DNA of 47,224 bases from Gemmatimonadota bacterium (GTDB lineage Bacteria > Gemmatimonadota > Gemmatimonadetes > Gemmatimonadales > Gemmatimonadaceae): positions 1 to 47,224 of the forward strand of contig JANYHJ010000030.1 in the NCBI GenBank assembly GCA_025359135.1. Reading direction: 5' to 3'. The first letter of the stretch is position 1. Every line of letters begins with the position of its first letter. This document shows positions 8,290 through 16,127 of this stretch, in pieces. A program made the translations under genes and the position numbers. The notes beneath the pieces are model-generated. The model searched no databases, was not told the DNA's origin, and saw nothing but the letters and a program-made list of their open reading frames with translations.

Positions 8290-9402
8290 TCAGCCGCTGG
8301 CGGACTCCTCGACCTCGGCGAGCAGTCCGTACGCGTAGAGCTTGCGCACAAGATCGTCCTCGAGACGTACGCCGAGCGCGGCCTCGATGGCGTCGACCGC
8401 GTCGACGGTGGGCCGACCGTCGAAGTACGGCAGGCTCCGGACGAGCACCGCGGGCACCTCGAGGGGATTGAGGCCGCTGTAGGTGCCCAGCACCACGTTG
8501 TCCGCGTCATGCGGAACACCCGCTGCGATGTTGAGCGAGCCGACGCGCAGGCGGGCGGGGGGCGCGGGATCGCGGAGCTGGCCGTGCGCGCTGCGCAACA
8601 GCGAAGCCTGCAGCGCCAGCTCGACGCCGCCGAGGCGCTCGATGTCACTCCAGCTCAACGCGGCGGCGAGCTCGGCGGCGCGCTGGTAGAACTCGCGTTC
8701 ACGGCCAGCCCACGCCCCCCAGAGGGCGGCACGACGCTCGGGCGTGGCGGTCTCGTCGAGCTCGGCGGCGGTGAGGCTACGGTCACCGCGTTCTCGCGAC
8801 GGAAAGAGCTGGGCCAAGGCGCGCGGCCCCACTTCCAGTGACAGCACGGCGTGCCGAGCCACCGCGACCTCCGCGCTGTGGAGCAGTTCACGCAGTCGCT
8901 CCCAGAAGGCGGCGCCCAAGCCACCCTGCTCATGCTTGCAGAACCAGGTCGCACAGGTGGATTCCCGGTTTCGCCAGATGCCGCAGCGCCCGCCGTCCAC
9001 GATGTAGTGTGGACAGCGCATGCTCAAGGCGCGGCCGAACCCCTCGGTGCCGGCGAGGTAGAGCAGCTGATAGCGCCGCGTGCGCCCGAGCCCCATCGGG
9101 GTCACCCCGTCGCCGGCGGCAATGCGCGTCTCGAGCGCGCTGCGGCCCGCCGTCCCTTCGGGCGATTCGTCGTTCAGCGCCCGGCCGGCGAGGAAATTCC
9201 AGGTCTGCGGGTGGTAGGTGCAGCACTTGACGTCGGGGTTGAACCCGGACGCCGTGGAGCCGGCAGCGACGGCGGCGGGGGGGGTGCACATCGCGCAATC
9301 GCTGCACGTGGCGGCGGGCTCGCTCGGTACCGATTCGCCGAGCATCTCGCGCATCCAGCTGTCGTACAGCGGCGGAAGCGCCGGTGATGAAGTGGGAGCC
9401 AT
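8290..9402 (-). CDS. YkgJ-like cysteine-cluster protein with possible PqqD-like C-terminal domain
   Basis: A 370-residue protein starting at ATG 9402; the frame extends upstream but without domain character. The N-terminal half holds nine cysteines: C33-x2-C36-x2-C39, C60-C61, C130, C140, C150 and C155. The segment CGIWRNRESTCATWFC resembles the YkgJ/PF03692 Cys-cluster family, which is thought to bind zinc or an iron-sulfur cluster. Residues about 285-365 (NPLEVPAVL, FDGRPTVDAVDAIEAALGV, then LYAYGLLAE) resemble in outline the winged-helix PqqD/RiPP-recognition fold, where a helix after DGxxTV is followed by a short terminal helix. That is a hypothesis. It is divergent from the VKGG peptide array across 137 bases, so a role in maturing or binding the peptides is plausible. 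Function unknown. Confidence 0.7.
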   Translation of the reverse strand: MAPTSSPALPPLYDSWMREMLGESVPSEPAATCSDCAMCTPPAAVAAGSTASGFNPDVKCCTYHPQTWNFLAGRALNDESPEGTAGRSALETRIAAGDGVTPMGLGRTRRYQLLYLAGTEGFGRALSMRCPHYIVDGGRCGIWRNRESTCATWFCKHEQGGLGAAFWERLRELLHSAEVAVARHAVLSLEVGPRALAQLFPSRERGDRSLTAAELDETATPERRAALWGAWAGREREFYQRAAELAAALSWSDIERLGGVELALQASLLRSAHGQLRDPAPPARLRVGSLNIAAGVPHDADNVVLGTYSGLNPLEVPAVLVRSLPYFDGRPTVDAVDAIEAALGVRLEDDLVRKLYAYGLLAEVEESASG

Positions 9403-9539
9403 GGGGCGAACGTACGTCTCCGGAGGGCTGCCGTCGAGGTTGTACGCTGGGTCACTGCGCAAACTGAAACGGAGCTGCATACTTGCAGGGCGCTCCAGTC
9501 GCACGTTGTCCCCTCCCACGAAGTCATGAGGTACCGACC
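9403..9539. promoter_or_regulatory. Divergent control region of the VKGG peptide array
   Basis: 137 bases separate the ATG of the Cys-cluster gene (minus) from the first array peptide (plus), so both promoters should be here. A GAGG at 9528-9531 serves as ribosome-binding site eight bases before ATG 9540. I could not pick a convincing -35/-10 pair or operator. Confidence 0.5.
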
Positions 9540-9722
9540 ATGGCCGGCAAGAGCAAGGGCGAGAAGAAGGCAAGCGCCAAGCCCGTCAAGACGCTCAGCG
9601 CGAAGAACGCGAAGCAGGTGAAGGGTGGTGCGCTCCTCAACCCGACCGCGGTCATGGATTTCGATTACAAGGCAGTGACTTCGATCGGGAGCGTGAAGCT
9701 CAATACTACGCGCGGCGGCTGA
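9540..9722 (+). CDS. VKGG double-glycine leader peptide 1
   Basis: A 60-residue precursor-like peptide. The leader is exactly 30 residues, begins MAGKSKGEKK and ends LSAKNAKQVKGG. The 30-residue tail starts ALLNPTAVMDFDYK and ends KLNTTRGG. The pattern of a charged leader ending in Gly-Gly matches substrates of C39 peptidase-containing transporters, and such a transporter is encoded at 12991-16125. It has a good GAGG ribosome site. It is a tandem near-copy of peptide 2, with the same length and the same NTTRGG end. The tail has a single Arg, next to the terminal Gly-Gly, and no Cys, so lanthionine, disulfide or sactionine chemistry is excluded. Confidence 0.82.
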   Translation: MAGKSKGEKKASAKPVKTLSAKNAKQVKGGALLNPTAVMDFDYKAVTSIGSVKLNTTRGG

Positions 9723-9763
9723 TCGCTCATCTTTCCCACATTTTCACCCTGAGGAATCTTCCG

Positions 9764-9946
9764 ATGGCAGGCAAGAGCAAGGGCGACAAGAAGTCGGGCA
9801 GCAAGGCCGCGGAGACGCTCAGCGCGAAGAACGCGAAGCAAGTGAAGGGCGGCGCGACTCTCAGCACCGTCGGCATCAAGCAGATCGAATGGAAGTTCGC
9901 GGCTGGCGACGGGAGCGTGAAGACGAATACGACGCGCGGCGGTTGA
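9764..9946 (+). CDS. VKGG double-glycine leader peptide 2
   Basis: A 60-residue paralogue of peptide 1, 41 bases downstream. The leader begins MAGKSKGDKK and ends LSAKNAKQVKGG; the tail begins ATLSTVGIKQIEWKF and again ends NTTRGG. The two leaders are nearly identical at DNA level from the LSAKNAKQ codons onward, while the tails diverge strongly except GSVK and the NTTRGG end. That points to duplication followed by diversification of the exported part. A GAGGA site lies eight bases before the ATG. No Cys is present; the single tail Arg is again before Gly-Gly. Confidence 0.82.
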   Translation: MAGKSKGDKKSGSKAAETLSAKNAKQVKGGATLSTVGIKQIEWKFAAGDGSVKTNTTRGG

Positions 9947-9986
9947 TCGCGACCCCGTCCCAGTCCCCACACCTCGTTCATCTCCC

Positions 9987-10115
9987 ATGCCAGCCAAGAA
10001 GAAGCCCTCGACCATGGCAGCGAAGGCGCTGCCCAAGAAGCTGCGCGCCGAGAACGCCAAGCAGCTGAAGGGCGGCGTCGGTACTTCCGCGGGCAGGTAC
10101 ATCAGGTTCGACTGA
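9987..10115 (+). CDS. VKGG-family double-glycine leader peptide 3 (LKGG variant)
   Basis: A 42-residue peptide with a 30-residue leader beginning MPAKKKPSTM and ending AENAKQLKGG, and a short 12-residue tail VGTSAGRYIRFD. The leader length equals that of peptides 1, 2 and 4, and ENAKQ parallels KNAKQ of peptides 1 and 2. The Shine-Dalgarno before ATG 9987 is weak, so translation may depend on the upstream peptide. The tail has two Arg residues and an aromatic Tyr, no Cys, Ser or Thr-rich core. Confidence 0.78.
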   Translation: MPAKKKPSTMAAKALPKKLRAENAKQLKGGVGTSAGRYIRFD

Positions 10116-10176
10116 TCGTTTGCTCGTCCTGCGCGGCTCCCCGCACTTCTCCGCTTACCCTCACTCGAGAACAGAA

Positions 10177-10299
10177 ATGGCCGACAAGAAGAAGGGCACA
10201 GTCAAGGCAACGAAGAGCCTCCCGAAGAAGCTCGGGGCCTCGGCGACGAAGAACGTGAAGGGCGGCATGATGAAGGCCGATCCCGTCCCCAAGAAGTAG
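10177..10299 (+). CDS. VKGG double-glycine leader peptide 4
   Basis: A 40-residue peptide. The 30-residue leader begins MADKKKGTVK, contains SLPKKLGA and ends TKNVKGG. The tail is only ten residues, MMKADPVPKK. SLPKK is shared with the amber-interrupted copy at 8047 and LPKKL with peptide 3, supporting one family. This is the only tail without Arg, so an Arg-modifying enzyme would have no target in its exported part. It begins 61 bases after peptide 3. Confidence 0.75.
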   Translation: MADKKKGTVKATKSLPKKLGASATKNVKGGMMKADPVPKK

Positions 10300-10326
10300 G
10301 CTCCCCACCCGCACACGGAGCGGACC

Positions 10327-10461
10327 ATGGCACCGAAGAAGAAGGCGACGGGCAAAACGAAGACGAGCACCCCGGCCGCGAAGCTGCGCGACCTCGATGC
10401 GCTCGACTCGAAGGTGAAGAAGGTAAAGGGCGGAGCGCTCCGGAAGCGACTTCGCAACTAG
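10327..10461 (+). CDS. VKGG double-glycine leader peptide 5
   Basis: A 44-residue peptide with a longer, 36-residue leader beginning MAPKKKATGK and ending DSKVKKVKGG, and an eight-residue tail ALRKRLRN that is strongly basic, with three Arg. GGAG lies six bases before the ATG. Its stop is three bases before the TTG chosen for the pentein-fold protein, so peptide and enzyme are probably translated from one message. If the pentein enzyme acts on Arg in these peptides, this tail is the most obvious candidate substrate. Confidence 0.76.
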   Translation: MAPKKKATGKTKTSTPAAKLRDLDALDSKVKKVKGGALRKRLRN

Positions 10462-10464
10462 CCC

Positions 10465-11934
10465 TTGGCGGATCGACTTCCCTCGGGCCTCGCGGCGGAA
10501 CTGCGCTCCATCCGGAGCGACCTGCCCTCGGCCCGGGGTCAGCAACTGATTCGACACGCACGCGCGGCGGCACTGCTACTCAGCTGGTGCCGCCGCGCGC
10601 TCGTTCGCACCCACCTCGTCACCGTGGCCGCCACCCTGCGGCGCGAACTGGGGCTCGGGGAGGCCGAGCTTGCATCCCTCTCCCTGCCCGGCGATCTGCT
10701 TGCGCTCTTTCCGCATTGGCACGCCGGGTCGCGCATGGGATTCCGCCCGCCGGCGAAGGCGACGACGCTCGTGCCGGCCGCGGCCGGGCTGCCCATGGGT
10801 GACATACGGCTGCAGCTCGCTCCCGACTCGGGCGCGGCACCCCTCGTTCTGCCACTGCTTCGCGACCTCGAGACGCGGCTCGACCGCGCGACCACCGTGC
10901 ACGTGATGCTCGCGCCGGGCTCGGCCGCCACGGCGCTGCGGCGCATCGCGCGCAGGGTGCTCGGGCCGCGCAGTCGAATCCGCTTCGTCGTCAGCGGATC
11001 GGCCACCGCCTTCGCGCGCGACCACGCCGTCGCCTGTCGCGGGCCGAAGGGCGAGCCGCTGCTCCTCGTCCCGCGCGGCTTCCGCCCCGTGCGTGGCAAG
11101 GAGGACGAGCCGCTCGATGCCCGCAGCGCGAGTCGCGCCCTCGGGGTGCGCGTGCGCCGATCGCTGCTCTACTGGGAAGGAGGCAACGTGCTCTACGACG
11201 GACATTGTTGCCTCGTGGGCGCGGACCTCGTGCGCGAGAACTGCGGGCGTCTCGGGCTCACGGCCGCACAGGTGCGCGCGATCCTCGAATCGGAGTTCGG
11301 CGTGCCGGTCGGAGTGCTCGGCGCCGTCGGCCGTGCGCGCTTCGACGGGACGCAGGACAAGCTGGCGCGGTCCGGGCAGGCCTCGTACCACATTGACCTC
11401 GACGTCTGCCCGCTGGGCCGCGTGAACGGCGGCACACCCACCGTGATGCTCGCCGACCCGGCGCTGGGCCTCACCGTGCTCCCTCGCGTGCTGCGCCATC
11501 CGCTCGTGCGCGACTGGCACGGCCTGCCGGCGCGTCTCGGAGATCGGCTGCTTCGCGCCGAGTATGCGCGCGTGGCCGCGCTGCGCCGCCCGCTGCTCGC
11601 AGGCTATCGGCGGCAGCTCGAGCGTCTGGGGTATCGCGTGGTCGGCCTGCCCGAGCTGCGCGTGGATGCCGATCGTCGCGTGGCCGGGCTCGGCAACATG
11701 GACTTCACGTTCTGCAATGCGCTGCCCGCGTTGCGGCGCGGCGTGGCGTCGGTGTTCCACCTACCCTGGGGGATTCCCGCGCTCGACACGCTGGCGGAGC
11801 GGCAGTGGCGGCGCGCGGGAGTCCAGCCGGTCGCGCTCTCGACCTTCGCTCCGATCGCGCACGGCATGATGGAACTCGCCGCCGGACTGCATTGCTTCGT
11901 GGGCACCGTCCCGGCGCGCAGCGGGATACGTTGA
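10465..11934 (+). CDS. Pentein-fold (guanidine-modifying, deiminase-like) protein
   Basis: A 489-residue protein, not matched to a named family by me, but with every landmark of the pentein/guanidine-modifying superfamily in order. These are FARDHAV (Asp186, like FTRDP or WxRD), YWEGGN (Glu238 to Asn241), YHID (His309, Asp311), WGIPALD about 40 residues before the end, and GLHCFVGTVP with Cys477 twelve residues from the C-terminus. Arginine, agmatine and peptidylarginine deiminases and amidinotransferases all share this layout, with Cys as nucleophile. Residues 1-125 form a helical, Arg-rich extension without recognised motif. No signal peptide. The start is TTG 10465, three bases after the last peptide gene. 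The position between precursor peptides and their exporter suggests it modifies Arg in the peptides. Free arginine or agmatine as substrate remains possible. Confidence 0.7.
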   Translation: MADRLPSGLAAELRSIRSDLPSARGQQLIRHARAAALLLSWCRRALVRTHLVTVAATLRRELGLGEAELASLSLPGDLLALFPHWHAGSRMGFRPPAKATTLVPAAAGLPMGDIRLQLAPDSGAAPLVLPLLRDLETRLDRATTVHVMLAPGSAATALRRIARRVLGPRSRIRFVVSGSATAFARDHAVACRGPKGEPLLLVPRGFRPVRGKEDEPLDARSASRALGVRVRRSLLYWEGGNVLYDGHCCLVGADLVRENCGRLGLTAAQVRAILESEFGVPVGVLGAVGRARFDGTQDKLARSGQASYHIDLDVCPLGRVNGGTPTVMLADPALGLTVLPRVLRHPLVRDWHGLPARLGDRLLRAEYARVAALRRPLLAGYRRQLERLGYRVVGLPELRVDADRRVAGLGNMDFTFCNALPALRRGVASVFHLPWGIPALDTLAERQWRRAGVQPVALSTFAPIAHGMMELAAGLHCFVGTVPARSGIR

Positions 11935-11986
11935 CGGTGTCCCTGCGGGCGCGCAATATCGCCTCGATGGACCACCTCCCGCCGCG

Positions 11987-12994
11987 ATGACCGTGAGTTC
12001 CGATTCCGCAGTGGACCCCCGCGTGGTCCTCGACGCCGTCATGTTGCGCGCTGGCGATGTGGCCATCACGCGGGGCGAGGTGCGACGCTGGGCCGAGCGA
12101 TTCGACCCCGCGTTCACGGGGCGCCTGGCGTACCGGGCCGCACTCGGGGCGATCGAGCTCGACGACGACGAGGCCTTCGACGCGCGCGTCGAGGAAGCGG
12201 CCGCCGAGTTCCGCTACGCGCGATCCCTCGAAGCGGTTGACGAGCTGACGGCCTGGCTCACGGCGCGCGGCCTGACAGTGGACGCATGGTGGGAGTCAGT
12301 TCGGCGCACCGCGCTCGAAGCGAAGTTCCGCGACCAGCCGCTGCTTCGCCCTGCAACCGGCAACGACGCCGAGAGTGACGCTCCCCCGGTGGATCCCGAC
12401 GACGCCGCCCTCGCGGACCTCGTGGTGACTGACGTGCTCGACAACGCGATGACGGCGCTCGCGCGGCGCATCGCCGTCGCACGCGACGCGCGCGCGTGGC
12501 CTGCGAGCCCCGATCACGACCGGCGCCACGACGCCCTCGAGGTCACCTGGATGCCATGGCGCGCCGCCCTGCTGCAGGAGGATGCGCTGCAGGACGTGGT
12601 GAATCACGAACGGCTCTCCTGGCTGATGGTGGAAACGATGGAGTGCGCGTGGCCCAATGTGGACGCGGCCCACGAGGCCATCTCGTGCGTGCAGGCCGAT
12701 GGCATGGCGCTCGCCGACGTGGCGGACGAAGCCGGGGTCCCGGTGCGTCAGATGCGCCGGCTCCTGGCCGACGCCCCCGATACGCTCCGTGACGCCCTGC
12801 TCACGGCGGCGCCGGGCGAACTCGTCGGCCCCCTCGCCCTCGGCGATCGGTGGCTCGTGGCGCAACTGCACGCCAAGCGCGCGCCTTCGCTCGACGAGCC
12901 GCTGGTTCGCGAGGCAGCCGAGCGGCGACTCGAGGAGCGGGCGACGGCGGCGCTCGTCGCGCAGCACGTGACCGTCGCGGACACGCGCCCGTGA
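11987..12994 (+). CDS. PpiC/SurA-related peptide maturation system protein
   Basis: A 335-residue protein without signal peptide. Its C-terminal part (about 255-330: ALLTAAPGELVGPLALGDRWLV then QLHAKRAPSL) resembles the parvulin-type end of PpiC/SurA proteins, in which this strand pattern precedes a helical tail. The N-terminal part is acidic and helical, like SurA chaperone segments. The parvulin core looks incomplete, so isomerase activity is doubtful. PpiC-related proteins are known beside C39 transporters in peptide maturation clusters, which fits this site. Its TGA overlaps the transporter GTG (GTGA), so the two are co-translated. Likely role: binding or holding precursor peptides for export. 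Confidence 0.65.
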   Translation: MTVSSDSAVDPRVVLDAVMLRAGDVAITRGEVRRWAERFDPAFTGRLAYRAALGAIELDDDEAFDARVEEAAAEFRYARSLEAVDELTAWLTARGLTVDAWWESVRRTALEAKFRDQPLLRPATGNDAESDAPPVDPDDAALADLVVTDVLDNAMTALARRIAVARDARAWPASPDHDRRHDALEVTWMPWRAALLQEDALQDVVNHERLSWLMVETMECAWPNVDAAHEAISCVQADGMALADVADEAGVPVRQMRRLLADAPDTLRDALLTAAPGELVGPLALGDRWLVAQLHAKRAPSLDEPLVREAAERRLEERATAALVAQHVTVADTRP

Positions 12995-15900
12995 CCGCAC
13001 CGATCGCCGGCACGGGCGAGTTCGCCGCGCTCGATCGCGGCCAGCTCGAGTCGCTCGAGCTGTTCCGGCTTCTCCCCGCCGAGGCGCGCGCCGTGTTCGT
13101 GGCGGCGTTCGAACCCGTCACCTTCGCGTTCGGCGATGTCATCGTGCGGCAGGGCGACGCCGCCGATGCGCTGCTCGTGATCGGGCGCGGTCGCGCGCGC
13201 GTGCTCACCACGGGCGACGACGGGCGCGAGGTGGTGCTCGGCACGCTCAAGCCCGGCGACGTGTTCGGCGAGTCGGCGTTGCTGCACCACAGCGCGCGCA
13301 CGGCCACGGTGCGAGCGAGCGGCGAGGTGCTCGCGTGGCGTCTTGAGCGCGGCGTGGTGGAGGGGTTGCTGCGCGTGCGCCCCGAGGCGCGCGCCTGGCT
13401 CGAGCTGCAGAGCACGGAGCGCGAGCTGGCCGCCTTCTTCCGCCAATTCACCGCCTTCAAGACGCTGCCCGCGCCGTTGCTCGAGAAGCTGCTCCACGCG
13501 CTCGAGGAGCAGTCGATACCCGCCGGAACGACCGTCGTTCGGCAGGGCGATGCGCCGGGTCCGATGTGGATCGTGCGCAGCGGCCGCTTGCGCGTCTTCT
13601 CCGAGCAGAACGGCGAACGGCGGCCGCTCGCGTACCTGCGCCGCGGTGACTGGTTCGGCGAGCTGTCGGTCTTCGCCGAGCAGCCGCGTGCGGCCACGGT
13701 GGTGACGCACGACGCCTGCGTGCTGCTCGAGCTCAAGCCCGAGACGTTCCGCGCGCTCATCGGCGAGTCGCCGGAGTTCGCGCGGCAGATCGCGGCGCGC
13801 GTGGCGCAGTACGATTTCCGCCGCGTGGCGCGCGTGCCGCTCGACTTCGACGACGAGCTGCTGCCGGCCGCGGCGTCGAGCCTCGCCTCGGCGCCGGAGA
13901 ACACCGGCGCGGACGTCGAGGAGGAGACGAGCGACACGTCGACGTTCATGACGACGGCGCGGCGCGCGGCGCGCAAGCGGCGGCGCGTGCCGTTCGTGGC
14001 GCAGATCGACGAGATGGACTGTGGCGCTGCGTGTCTCGGGATGATCTGCCGCTACTTCGGGCGCGCGGTGTCGCTGACGCGCATCCGCGAGGTGGCGCAC
14101 ACGAGCGTCGACGGCACGAGCCTGCGCGCGATTGTCTCGGCGGCCGAGCAGCTCGGGTTGGCCGCCCGCGCGGTCAAGACCACGATGGCGCAGGTGGAGT
14201 CGATGCCGTTGCCGGCGGTGGTGCACTGGGACGGCAACCACTGGGTGGTGCTCGAGCGCATCGACGCGAAGGGGGCGGTGATCGCCGATCCGTCGCTCGG
14301 ACGCCGCCGCGTGCCGCGCGAGGAGTTCGAGCGGAAGTGGTCGGGCTACGCGGCGCTCTTCGACTACACGGAAGCGTTCGCGTCACAGCCGGAGTCGGAG
14401 CGCGACTGGGCGTGGCTGTGGCGCTTCCTCAAGCCGCACACCGGGCTGCTGCTGCGCGCGCTCGGCCTCGCGGGGCTCGTGGCCGGGTTGCAGATGGCGC
14501 TGCCGGTGTTCTCGCAGCTGATCGTCGACCGGGTGCTGGTGGAGTCCGACCGCGACCTGCTCGCGATCGTCGTGATCGGGATGTTCAGCGTGCTGGCGCT
14601 CTCGCTCGGCGCGTCGCTGGTGCAGCGCTACCTGTTGAGCTGGGTGGCGGTGCGCTTCGACACGGCGGCGCTCGACTTCCTGACGCGCACGCTGCTCGCG
14701 TTGCCGATGAAGTACTTCGCCACCCGGCGCACGGGCGACATCCTGCGGCGACTGGCAGGCATGTCGCAGGTGCGCGACTTCATCGTGCACCACGCGGTGG
14801 GCGGGCTGAGCTCGGCGGTGCAGCTCGTCGTCGCGGTGGCGCTGATGCTCGTCTACAGTCCGCCGCTCGCGCTGGTGGCGCTGGCGGTGTCGCCGGGGTA
14901 TGTCGCCCTGCTCTGGTTTTCGCAGTCGCGCCTGCGCCCGATGTTCGATGCGCTCGAGGAAGCGGGGGGCAAGTACGGCTCCTACCAGATCGACGCGGTG
15001 CGCGGCATCGAGACGGTCAAGGCGATGGGCGCCGAGGGCGCGCTGCGTGAGCTGATGCTCGAGGAATTCCTCAAGGTGTCGCAGCTGCGCTTCCGCTCGA
15101 ACTTCACGCTGCTGGCCTACGAGGGCATCACGCAGGTGCTCGGCTACACCACCACGGCGCTCGTGCTCTGGGTCGGGGCGCTGCGCGTGATGTCGGGCGA
15201 TCTGACCATTGGCGGCTTCGTCGCGTTCACCTCGCTCGTGACGCTCGCCATCAGCCCGCTGCAGCAGTTGCTCGGGATGTGGGACAACGTGCAGTGGCTG
15301 CGCGTGCTGCTCAACCGGTTGCAGGACGTGCTCGAACCGGACCCGGAGCAGGGGCGCGATCCGTCGGCGCTGCGCCCGGTGCGCACGCTCGAGGGGCGCA
15401 TCACGCTGCAGGACATCTCGTTCCGCTACGGCGGCGCCGAGTCGACGGCGATCCTCGAGGGGATCTCGGTGGACATCCCGGCCGGCACGCGTGCCGCGAT
15501 CGTCGGACGTTCGGGCTCCGGCAAGACGACGCTCGTGAAGATGCTGTCGGGCCTGCTGCAGCCGACGGGCGGTCGCATCCTGCTCGATGGCCAGGACCTC
15601 GCCGTGCTCGACCTGCGCTCGGTGCGGCAGCACGTGGGCTTCGTGCTGCAGCAGAACCACCTCTTCAACGACACGATCGCGCGCAACATCGCGTTCGGAG
15701 AGACGGAGCCCGACCTCGATGCGGTGATCTGGGCGGCGCGCGCCGCCGCCGCGCAGGATTTCATCGAGCGGCTGCCGTTCGGCTACGACACGAAGATCGG
15801 GGAATCGGGGCTCGCGCTCTCGGGCGGGCAGCAGCAGCGCATCGCGATCGCGCGCGCCCTCTACCGCCGGCCGCCGATCCTGCTCTTCGACGAAGCCACG

Positions 15901-16125
15901 AGCGCGCTCGACTCGGAGTCGGAGCGCGCGCTCAAGGAAAACCTCGACCAATTGCTCAAGGGGCGCACGTCGCTCGTGATCGCGCACCGCCTGAGCACCG
16001 TGCGCGATGCCGACGTGATCCTCGTGCTCGAGCGCGGGCGCCTGGTCGAGCAGGGCAACCATGACGCGCTGATGGCGCGGCAGGGACTCTACTACTATCT
16101 CGTGTCCCAGCAACTCTCGCTCTGA
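12991..16125 (+). CDS. C39-peptidase ABC transporter (PCAT) with two N-terminal cNMP-binding-like domains
   Basis: The 1044-residue product has five parts. Two cyclic-nucleotide-binding-like beta-barrels cover about residues 20-135 and 150-265 (GDVFGESALL and GDWFGELSVF phosphate-cassette-like segments). A C39 cysteine peptidase follows, with QIDEMDCGAAC (Cys344), His417 and Asp433. Then come a six-helix exporter domain (about 470-760) and an ABC ATPase with Walker A Lys845, signature LSGGQQQR at 943-950, Walker B Asp967/Glu968 and His999. C39 domains cut after Gly-Gly leaders during export, exactly what the neighbouring VKGG peptides offer. Start GTG 12991 overlaps the upstream stop; a longer frame exists but lies in the preceding gene. 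Tandem cNMP domains on such transporters are known, notably in cyanobacteria; whether they bind a nucleotide here is not shown. Confidence 0.93.
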   Translation: MTAPIAGTGEFAALDRGQLESLELFRLLPAEARAVFVAAFEPVTFAFGDVIVRQGDAADALLVIGRGRARVLTTGDDGREVVLGTLKPGDVFGESALLHHSARTATVRASGEVLAWRLERGVVEGLLRVRPEARAWLELQSTERELAAFFRQFTAFKTLPAPLLEKLLHALEEQSIPAGTTVVRQGDAPGPMWIVRSGRLRVFSEQNGERRPLAYLRRGDWFGELSVFAEQPRAATVVTHDACVLLELKPETFRALIGESPEFARQIAARVAQYDFRRVARVPLDFDDELLPAAASSLASAPENTGADVEEETSDTSTFMTTARRAARKRRRVPFVAQIDEMDCGAACLGMICRYFGRAVSLTRIREVAHTSVDGTSLRAIVSAAEQLGLAARAVKTTMAQVESMPLPAVVHWDGNHWVVLERIDAKGAVIADPSLGRRRVPREEFERKWSGYAALFDYTEAFASQPESERDWAWLWRFLKPHTGLLLRALGLAGLVAGLQMALPVFSQLIVDRVLVESDRDLLAIVVIGMFSVLALSLGASLVQRYLLSWVAVRFDTAALDFLTRTLLALPMKYFATRRTGDILRRLAGMSQVRDFIVHHAVGGLSSAVQLVVAVALMLVYSPPLALVALAVSPGYVALLWFSQSRLRPMFDALEEAGGKYGSYQIDAVRGIETVKAMGAEGALRELMLEEFLKVSQLRFRSNFTLLAYEGITQVLGYTTTALVLWVGALRVMSGDLTIGGFVAFTSLVTLAISPLQQLLGMWDNVQWLRVLLNRLQDVLEPDPEQGRDPSALRPVRTLEGRITLQDISFRYGGAESTAILEGISVDIPAGTRAAIVGRSGSGKTTLVKMLSGLLQPTGGRILLDGQDLAVLDLRSVRQHVGFVLQQNHLFNDTIARNIAFGETEPDLDAVIWAARAAAAQDFIERLPFGYDTKIGESGLALSGGQQQRIAIARALYRRPPILLFDEATSALDSESERALKENLDQLLKGRTSLVIAHRLSTVRDADVILVLERGRLVEQGNHDALMARQGLYYYLVSQQLSL

Positions 16126-16127
16126 CG

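Noticed and set aside
9540..10461. The peptide array as a CRISPR or simple tandem repeat
   Set aside because: The units have different lengths and sequences, each with its own start and stop; similarity is at protein level in the leader.
10327..10461. Lys-rich small proteins as histone-like DNA-binding proteins
   Set aside because: A short basic peptide could bind DNA, but the shared VKGG end, the variable tails and the adjoining C39 exporter fit export precursors better; kept only as an alternative.
14383..16113. 576-codon minus-strand open frame opposite the ABC transporter
   Set aside because: Rich in His, Arg and Glu with no motifs; it is the antisense shadow of a gene with intact Walker and C39 motifs.
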